Below, piece after piece: positions 7,172 through 12,934 of a stretch of 12,934 bases of DNA. Source of the stretch: SAR324 cluster bacterium (lineage in GTDB: Bacteria > Bdellovibrionota > UBA2361 > JAAZON01); NCBI GenBank assembly GCA_012797725.1, contig JAAZON010000564.1, positions 1 to 12,934 of the forward strand, read 5' to 3'. Position numbers and translations under genes: made by a program. A model generated the notes under the pieces. It saw nothing but the letters and a program-made list of their open reading frames with translations, made no database searches and was not told where the DNA came from. The number at the start of each line of letters is the position of its first letter. The stretch's first letter is position 1.

Positions 7172-7392
7172 CAAGCAAGCTCCCTCCAACTATTGGCCCA
7201 AAGGTCGGAAGAAGGGCCAAATTCTCATACCCACCAGGAAGAGGATTAGGTTATACGCCTGAGAACATTACATAAATTCTTCGATTGTAGGCCGAAATCT
7301 TTAAGATTTACTGATACATGAAGGCTACTTCTGCGGATAACGTTCATAGAAGAGCGTGAATAATTGCGCCTGAAATCTAGGTTTTTAACGAA
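7052..7392. other. Intergenic region between toxin-antitoxin and transfer operons
   Basis: Apart from the uncertain minus-strand ORF (6911-7171), nothing coding is supported. A perfect 7-bp dyad TTGGCCC/GGGCCAA occurs at 7193-7199 and 7214-7220. I found no plus-strand promoter with good -35 and -10 elements, so how the 7393 operon is transcribed is open. A TAGGT at 7378-7382 lies about ten bases before the GTG start at 7393 and is at best a weak ribosome site. Confidence 0.5.
7193..7220. promoter_or_regulatory. GC-rich inverted repeat upstream of the transfer operon
   Basis: TTGGCCC and GGGCCAA pair perfectly across a 14-base loop. No T-run follows on either strand, so an intrinsic terminator is unlikely. 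A protein-binding site or an mRNA hairpin is possible. A 7-bp dyad can arise by chance in 13 kb. Confidence 0.2.
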
Positions 7393-8727
7393 GTGACACT
7401 AAGATACGCGGTCATTCTCATACTCTGCCTTCCACTCGTGGTTGAAAGCCAAAGCGGGAAGAACTTTGCTGCCACAGAAATTGGAAGCATAGGAAGCCGC
7501 TTGCTGATGGATGCTGCGAACGAGGCTGTCAAAGCAAAAGCTAAAACTGGCACTGCAAAGATAGAAGAGTCTCCAGAAGAAGCAAGCCAAGGACAAGGCG
7601 TGAGAGATATGTTTGAGAAGATCGATCCCATATTCCCGCAAGACAGTGCTGCGACAACTTTTGCAAAAGAAACAAAACTTGGCGGCAATACTTCAATTGG
7701 AAATTTTGATGCAGAAGTGGGAGTAAAAAAGCCAACTCCAAAACCTACGATCTCAATGCGTAGAGACGCAGAGCGTAACAATGCTATTCCAGATCAGTTC
7801 AAGAATCCTTATCCAAAAGATAGACAAAGTATAATCTCCACCTTTGGCGATCCAAGCGAAGACGTGCCGATCAAAGCAATTGATAACGCGCCACCTCCCT
7901 TTAAAGCCATGATGGCAGCTCATCAAGCCGGAGACCAAGAACTGGCTCATGCCTACGCGCGGCAATATGTACGCTACATAAAGAACACTCAAGCCAGTGT
8001 GGAAAATATAAATAAGATGACTGACCTTGCGATGGAAATGGAAGGAATGAGGCAGCCATCTGGAAGAGAAGACTCTGATTATGATGAAGAATCAAGACGC
8101 TTGATCGAAAAAGATCTAAAGCGCATCAGAGGTGAAGCAGAAGATGGGCTTTATGTCGCAAACATGCAGCCTGAGATAAGAGAGCTGCTAAATGAGGCAG
8201 AAGAAGCAGAAGAAGAAGGACGCCCTCGTCCAACAGCCACAAGCAAGAAGAGAGAAGAGCTTTTCCCGTCTGGATACGACCCCGGCTTTGATGAAAAGAA
8301 GGCACGCCAGCTTGCGAGACGCTCAATTGCAGGCCGGGTTCCAGTGGATCCAAAAGGACAAGCCCAAGTCTATATTTTTATGAGACCAGATGATGCGAAG
8401 AATGCAGCATTAGCGCAGGAGGTTGAAACATTGAATCAGCGCGTGAAGGGAAGGGATGTGAAAATTCTCGGGGTAGTACCCGTCGAACATATGTCCCCCT
8501 ATGACATACAACAGCTTCAAGCCTCTCAGAATTTAAGCTTCCCAATCCGGGCAAGTTTAAGCTTAGGTCCAAAACTTGGAGTTATGAAGTATCCATCAAT
8601 AATTGTGGCCGCTCCAAACATCGCGCGCTATGTGCTCGAAGAAGGATTTAGACCCTATTATTACATTGATGAGTTAGTAAAGGCCGTGCAAGGAGTAAAG
8701 ATGGGAAGTGGAGGTAGAAATGAATAG
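7393..8727 (+). CDS. Secreted thioredoxin-fold protein, TraF/TrbC-like pilus assembly type
   Basis: The 444-residue product starts with a signal peptide (hydrophobic AVILILCLPLVV at about 6-17), continues with a low-complexity Ala/Glu/Lys region, a helical segment (about 165-220, FKAMMAAHQAGDQELAHAYA), an acidic linker with EEAEEAEEE near 268, and ends with a thioredoxin-like domain (about 323-433). That domain has a YIFMRPDD strand, the VVPV strand and a cis-proline-type KYPSIIV loop. The mature protein has no cysteine, so it cannot be a disulfide oxidoreductase. F-type TraF likewise keeps the fold without the CXXC pair, and TrbC-type proteins are the other option. GTG at 7393 is the only usable start, since an in-frame stop lies at 7378. 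The 3' end overlaps the next gene by eight bases. A periplasmic role in pilus or channel assembly is inferred from fold and neighbours. Confidence 0.6.
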   Translation: MTLRYAVILILCLPLVVESQSGKNFAATEIGSIGSRLLMDAANEAVKAKAKTGTAKIEESPEEASQGQGVRDMFEKIDPIFPQDSAATTFAKETKLGGNTSIGNFDAEVGVKKPTPKPTISMRRDAERNNAIPDQFKNPYPKDRQSIISTFGDPSEDVPIKAIDNAPPPFKAMMAAHQAGDQELAHAYARQYVRYIKNTQASVENINKMTDLAMEMEGMRQPSGREDSDYDEESRRLIEKDLKRIRGEAEDGLYVANMQPEIRELLNEAEEAEEEGRPRPTATSKKREELFPSGYDPGFDEKKARQLARRSIAGRVPVDPKGQAQVYIFMRPDDAKNAALAQEVETLNQRVKGRDVKILGVVPVEHMSPYDIQQLQASQNLSFPIRASLSLGPKLGVMKYPSIIVAAPNIARYVLEEGFRPYYYIDELVKAVQGVKMGSGGRNE

Positions 8728-10489
8728 GAAGTATTCCTTCATTAAATATGCGCTGGCTTTAAGTGTGGCAGCGTCTATTTGCAGTGGGCCGGTATATGCT
8801 GGAACTGAAGCTGATGGGGTATGGGACATGGCGCCAACTAAACCAAAACAGGCAAAAGTTCCCCAGGTACGAGATTCAGCAGCGAAGCAATCTGATAATT
8901 TCAATATTTCATCGTCTGAGCCAGCTCCATGTACTGGCCTTGAAGAGGAGGATGAAGATTGTACCCGAACATTGCCTCTTGGACTTCAAAAGAAGCAAAG
9001 CTTTGCTGTTTTTAGCAGGTCTCCTATGGAGAAGATAAATGAGACTTTGTACTCAAAGGCTACAGGGGATCATGTGATAAAGTCATCTTCAAGCCAGTTG
9101 ATTTCTGCCTTTCTGACGCAAAACTATGTGAATCCGGCAATGGCAGCCGCAAGCCAAGGTGCTTATGGACTTAGCCTCGAAATGGGTCAAGCTAGAGATA
9201 CAGCGGACATGGCCTTCATTGAACAATTAAAGCAAACGCAGCATGGCACGCTCCTTTTCAATTCATATCAAGGATGTATAAACACATGGCTCAGAGCTAA
9301 TAAGGGGGGCACGTACTCAGAAGCTCAGGAAAAATGCATGGGTGCAAATGTTGCGAGTGCGCCGCAAAAAGGCTTTGAAGAAAGGCCTAATGGGAGTTTT
9401 CAAGGTGAGGGTGGTGCCACTACAGGCTTCTCATTTTTCGATTACCCTGGCCTTCGTGATGTAAAGAGAAGTCAGTCAAACCTCTTTAGTGATGCGGATG
9501 AAATCAATGGTGAAGGCATTCGTCTAACAAGTCTCCTGTTCAATCCGGAAATTCAAGCAGCACTCGGGATAAACAACAGTGGAAAATTGAACAATCGTGA
9601 AGTGAGTGTAGGCGTCCAAGCCCTTCGGGATAGCTTTAGAATTTTAATTGGTGACTATAAATGGAAAATAGAAGATCGAAAATCAGGTGAATTCAGCTTT
9701 CAAAAGATAGCTCCTTCTGATCCAGTGGCCGCACAATCTGGATTATGGGGTTTGAGGGAAGCTCTTTTCAAGCAAGCCTATCACACAATATTTGCAATCG
9801 AATACGGACATTGTTTGGTTGCCGATGGACGAACTGAATGGGTTCTAAATGAACCTTTTCCAGAGTCGGACTTCTGGCTTGCAGCTTTGAAGTCATCAGA
9901 GCAATGGGTGAGTGGTGATTCAAACTGGTATTTTTATGAGAAAGAAAAGCCTCTTCGGCTCAATCGAAAAACCCTGGTGCAGCATTTTGCAAGCCTTTCA
10001 GTGGGACCATTTATATTTGATCGCAATCGAGAAGGGGATTTGTGGACTACGATGAAAGATAAATTTTATCGTAAGGTCGATGACGAAGCACCAACCTGTG
10101 ATATTTTTAAGAGTTGGGAGAAGGGTAACACCGCATTTGAAAAAGTACTACAAAAGCATTATACCGCTCGAAATCTTAATTCAGCCATTTCCGAACTTGC
10201 AACGGCAATTGCTGAAGCGCAGATGTATGCATTTTTCGGTGAATGTCTAGAAACCATATCGGCGGTATCCAACACTGTTCTTGATGAAGGCATGAAAAAT
10301 GTAGCATCCGGGCTAATACTATCATTCGTGAATTATCAGGACATAAGTGCTCAGTATAATAATGCGCTGAATCGAGTGGGTTCATGGTTTGGTGTCATTG
10401 CTTCTGAAGCCCAGTCAATTAGAGATCAAGGTTTAGAGATGGCGAATAGTGTAAGAGACAACAGTAGAGTGGAAAAGAGAAACAAGTGA
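8720..10489 (+). CDS. Exported protein of unknown function in the conjugation operon
   Basis: I do not recognise this 589-residue protein. It has a clear signal peptide (basic NRKYSFIK, hydrophobic core at about 10-21, cleavage after VYA at 27), so it should enter the periplasm. The mature chain has seven cysteines (C71, C81, C186, C206, C365, C460, C509), enough for up to three disulfides. The N-terminal part is low complexity. An Ala/Gln/Ser-rich helical region covers about 125-185, aromatic-rich segments about 340-455, and the C-terminal 110 residues look helical. ATG 8720 is preferred over the upstream GTG at 8708 because GGAGG at 8710-8714 sits five bases before it and a good signal peptide results. 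It overlaps the preceding gene, suggesting coupled translation. Its place between TraF-like and TraG-like genes is that of TraH in F-type systems, but I see none of the TraH motifs I know. Confidence 0.8.
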   Translation: MNRKYSFIKYALALSVAASICSGPVYAGTEADGVWDMAPTKPKQAKVPQVRDSAAKQSDNFNISSSEPAPCTGLEEEDEDCTRTLPLGLQKKQSFAVFSRSPMEKINETLYSKATGDHVIKSSSSQLISAFLTQNYVNPAMAAASQGAYGLSLEMGQARDTADMAFIEQLKQTQHGTLLFNSYQGCINTWLRANKGGTYSEAQEKCMGANVASAPQKGFEERPNGSFQGEGGATTGFSFFDYPGLRDVKRSQSNLFSDADEINGEGIRLTSLLFNPEIQAALGINNSGKLNNREVSVGVQALRDSFRILIGDYKWKIEDRKSGEFSFQKIAPSDPVAAQSGLWGLREALFKQAYHTIFAIEYGHCLVADGRTEWVLNEPFPESDFWLAALKSSEQWVSGDSNWYFYEKEKPLRLNRKTLVQHFASLSVGPFIFDRNREGDLWTTMKDKFYRKVDDEAPTCDIFKSWEKGNTAFEKVLQKHYTARNLNSAISELATAIAEAQMYAFFGECLETISAVSNTVLDEGMKNVASGLILSFVNYQDISAQYNNALNRVGSWFGVIASEAQSIRDQGLEMANSVRDNSRVEKRNK

Positions 10490-10524
10490 AGGCGTACTCA
10501 GAATGCATTGGAGTTTGATTTAAG

Positions 10525-12934
10525 ATGTTAATGAACGAAATAGTGCAATATGCGTTAAACGCTGCAAGTTATGATACCTGTGAAGGGTGTGCAGGATCTG
10601 CTTTCCATGCCATTACTGCGGCCATGGCCACTCAGGGCTATTATATGATGTCCCAAATTGTCAGTGTCCTTGCCTACCACGGTTCCCAATCCTTTGCCGT
10701 TCTTGTTTATGTTTGTGCTGCGATCGGTGGGCTTGTAAGCATGGCCCTTGGAATGCCACCCAAGTTGTATCTTTGGTTCTTTATGGGGCCGGCGGTATTC
10801 CATTTCCTCTTGGGCACAGAGGTGCAAGTAGAGGGCGTCGCATGGCAGATTGGAGATATGCCTCAGAGTCAAAGTGAGGTGTGGTTGCTCGCTGAGCCGG
10901 GAGTGCGAGACATTACGGTGAGTAATGGGAATGGAGGCTTGATGGATCTCCTTTCGGGCCCAATCACCCTAGGTAGTATTTTCAACTGGTTCTCAGGCTA
11001 TCAGTTCCAGGGCGAAGGGGTTACCGTTCCCTGGTTTTTCGCATATATGGACTCTCTTATAAGCGATACAACTCAGCAATTGGTAAGTTGGTTTGGTTTT
11101 CACTCAGGAACCAATCAAAATGTGGTCAATGGCTCAAACTCTTCCGGTGATTATTGGTATCTTTTATCAAGCTTGAAGTGGGAAATAATGGAGAATATAA
11201 CATCAGCCACTTTGAGCAACCCAGATTTGCGCGATGCCTTTGTGACATTTCTAGCAAGTGAATGCGGCGATGAACTTAAGAAAAACATAGACAGTGGTCG
11301 CTATGCAAGTGTGATGAATGTAGGCGGCTCTAGAGAAAGCGCGCCTGATACTATCTTTAAAGAGGCTAGTGGTGTTGGGGGGGTTTTAAAAAGCTTAAAT
11401 GGACAGAGCACGGTTATTTCTGACAGTCTTCGACGCTTCGTGAAAGCTGGCGAACAACAGACTCAAGGCTTTTCGGAGGGGAGTTTTTTGCAGTTCATGG
11501 GAGAAGGCGCCACTTCTACTAATACAGGAGGCGGAGGTACGGAAGCAAAGAGTCTTGTGGATCAAGTTGATGGAGAGAATGGAGTCATCTCGTGTATGAA
11601 CTATTTGTCTCTCATCGTGAACGGTTTCAGATGGGAAGCGGGTCACATTTATTACCAGCTTCTTCGCTCACTACCAAAGAAACCTGAGAGTCTTTTCAAT
11701 TTGGGCGGCACTCACTTTACAGGAGCTGAACTTGGGGCAACGTTATTTGACGGTTGGCAATTTGCCCGTGGCATGAGGACGGGATTACTAGGAGTCCAAG
11801 GTGTTGATGAAATTAGTCCAGCAGAGAAAAGCGGAGATAAATTTTATCCAAATCTGATGATGAATTTGATACTTGTTCATCTTTTCAGGAATGAAATGAT
11901 TGCAGCTCCACGACTTTCTAATCCCCCGGGCGGGCTCTCAGCTAATAAGCAGAGAAATTATGTTGAAATGAACTTAAAAACTGTAGGGCAAAAGAGCAAA
12001 GCGGGTGAATTTTACGTGTGGGCAAAGATGCTTCCATATTTACAGGGAGTATTGCTCTATTGCTTTGCAATTGCATATCCCTTTGTATGTATCCTAATCC
12101 TCATTCCTGGGTGGCATAAGATTTTATTTACTTGGCTATCATTCTGGCTTTGGGTCAAGCTTTGGGATCTTGGCTTTGCCGTCGTTGTACTTCTCGAAAG
12201 AAGCGTTTGGGCAAGTTTTGGTGCTGGAAATGAAGCTGGTTTAAAGTGGATTCCTGTCGTGAAGATGGCAGATATTAGTCAGATCACCATCAACGGAGGA
12301 GACGTAAATAGACTTCCTTCGGTTCCTACTCTTACATCTATTTTGAATTATAGTGGGGCGGGAAACGGTGGAAACACTCAAGCTGTTGCAGATAATGCTG
12401 CTAGCGCAATAATTAGTCTTTTTGATAAAGTGATGTGTGCAGCAAGTCTCGATCTCGATCTAAACAACGCTTACTACATTTACATTATGGTCGGCCTCTA
12501 CCTGGCTATCCCCGCGGTGGTTGGTCAATGTGTTCTTGGCGCCAAGGCAGGAGTCGCCGGCCTTGCAATGGGAATAATTGATCCCGTGAAAGAAGCCGGC
12601 AAGGCCGCGGCGAGTGGGTGGCAGGGAGAGAGGAATGCGCAAATTCGAGGTGGTCAGGAGGCAATGAGACAAGCTGCTTATGCTGCTGCACTTAGAAAAG
12701 GTGGCTTAGCTGCAGGAATTATTAATGCACAGAATGAACAGGCTATGCTTGGCATGGATTCGGCCTTTGCCCAGGCCAAAGGGCAGGGTTATGGCCATGC
12801 GGCACAGATGAGAGGCAAGCATCTTGATCAACAACAAAATGCAATGCAAGGCTGGTTGCAGCAACACAAGGGAATGGCAGCGATAGCAGCGCAGGAAGTT
12901 GGTGCAAACAAAGCAAAAACTCAAATGTGGGGAG
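10525..12934 (+). CDS. traG: TraG-like conjugal transfer membrane protein (N-terminal part, cut by window end)
   Basis: The frame is open from ATG 10525 to the right edge, giving over 800 residues without a stop. The layout fits the N-terminal domain of F-type TraG, an inner-membrane protein needed for pilus assembly and mating-pair stabilisation. Two membrane segments lie at about 55-76 and 80-97, then a long soluble domain to about 500, paired segments at about 506-530 and 533-557, another at about 650-685 (YYIYIMVGLYLAIPAV), and finally an Ala/Gln-rich helical region. The paired segments correspond in position to those of F TraG, judged by topology and not alignment score. A CEGC pair at 19-22 precedes the first membrane segment. 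GGAG at 10510-10513 is eleven bases before the ATG; an in-frame stop at 10516 excludes earlier starts. The 36-base gap from the previous gene supports one operon. Confidence 0.72.
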   Translation, partial: MLMNEIVQYALNAASYDTCEGCAGSAFHAITAAMATQGYYMMSQIVSVLAYHGSQSFAVLVYVCAAIGGLVSMALGMPPKLYLWFFMGPAVFHFLLGTEVQVEGVAWQIGDMPQSQSEVWLLAEPGVRDITVSNGNGGLMDLLSGPITLGSIFNWFSGYQFQGEGVTVPWFFAYMDSLISDTTQQLVSWFGFHSGTNQNVVNGSNSSGDYWYLLSSLKWEIMENITSATLSNPDLRDAFVTFLASECGDELKKNIDSGRYASVMNVGGSRESAPDTIFKEASGVGGVLKSLNGQSTVISDSLRRFVKAGEQQTQGFSEGSFLQFMGEGATSTNTGGGGTEAKSLVDQVDGENGVISCMNYLSLIVNGFRWEAGHIYYQLLRSLPKKPESLFNLGGTHFTGAELGATLFDGWQFARGMRTGLLGVQGVDEISPAEKSGDKFYPNLMMNLILVHLFRNEMIAAPRLSNPPGGLSANKQRNYVEMNLKTVGQKSKAGEFYVWAKMLPYLQGVLLYCFAIAYPFVCILILIPGWHKILFTWLSFWLWVKLWDLGFAVVVLLERSVWASFGAGNEAGLKWIPVVKMADISQITINGGDVNRLPSVPTLTSILNYSGAGNGGNTQAVADNAASAIISLFDKVMCAASLDLDLNNAYYIYIMVGLYLAIPAVVGQCVLGAKAGVAGLAMGIIDPVKEAGKAAASGWQGERNAQIRGGQEAMRQAAYAAALRKGGLAAGIINAQNEQAMLGMDSAFAQAKGQGYGHAAQMRGKHLDQQQNAMQGWLQQHKGMAAIAAQEVGANKAKTQMWG

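Noticed and set aside
7393..7430. Lipoprotein signal in the TraF-like protein
   Set aside because: The sole cysteine (C12) is preceded by LIL, which lacks the small residue required at -1 of a lipobox, and it lies inside the hydrophobic core.
8720..10489. Direct annotation as TraH
   Set aside because: Position suggests it, but no TraH motif that I know is visible and the length differs by more than 100 residues.
1..12934. tRNA, rRNA, CRISPR arrays, insertion sequences
   Set aside because: No regularly spaced repeats, transposase motifs or tRNA-like cloverleaf sequences were seen by eye; a covariance-model search could still find a small RNA.

Overview
The window looks like a chromosomal segment of a Gram-negative bacterium of moderate to low GC content. 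It joins a housekeeping block (smc-ftsY, positions 169-4983) to an accessory block (a toxin-antitoxin pair and conjugation-type genes, 6278 to the right edge). A condensin-type Smc rather than MukB, together with an FtsY that carries its own N-terminal membrane segment, argues against an enterobacterium. F-type transfer proteins with signal peptides imply an outer membrane. I cannot name the taxon from the sequence alone.

Layout. 1-168 is the smc upstream region. 169-3552 (+) is smc, followed after 30 bases by ftsY (3583-4983, +), probably one transcription unit serving chromosome organisation and membrane protein targeting. A sigma-70 family factor runs the other way (4980-5849, -). The stop codons of ftsY and the sigma gene share a single CTAG, so the genes end inside one another with no room for a terminator between them. 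The sigma gene has a good sigma-70-like promoter so close to its ATG that its mRNA should be nearly leaderless.

5888-6277 is non-coding. It holds a minus-strand terminator candidate and an imperfect inverted repeat of the 'ACCACAGAG' type. Next is a minus-strand antitoxin/toxin pair, a ribbon-helix-helix protein and a PIN-domain RNase (6942 down to 6278), coupled by an ATGA overlap. A strong 12-bp-arm palindrome lies upstream (7022-7051) and overlaps a promoter candidate. A possible small minus-strand ORF with a strong Shine-Dalgarno sequence crosses the same palindrome; the two readings compete.

From 7393 to the right edge is a plus-strand operon-like run: a secreted thioredoxin-fold protein resembling TraF/TrbC-type pilus-assembly proteins, an exported cysteine-containing protein I do not recognise, and the N-terminal part of a large TraG-like membrane protein cut by the window end. 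The order matches the traF-traH-traG segment of F-type type IV secretion systems, but the middle gene shows none of the TraH sequence I know. That makes it the most interesting unknown here. The energising and core-complex genes (traB, traV, traK, traC and so on) are absent from the window, so the system is either split or begins with this module.
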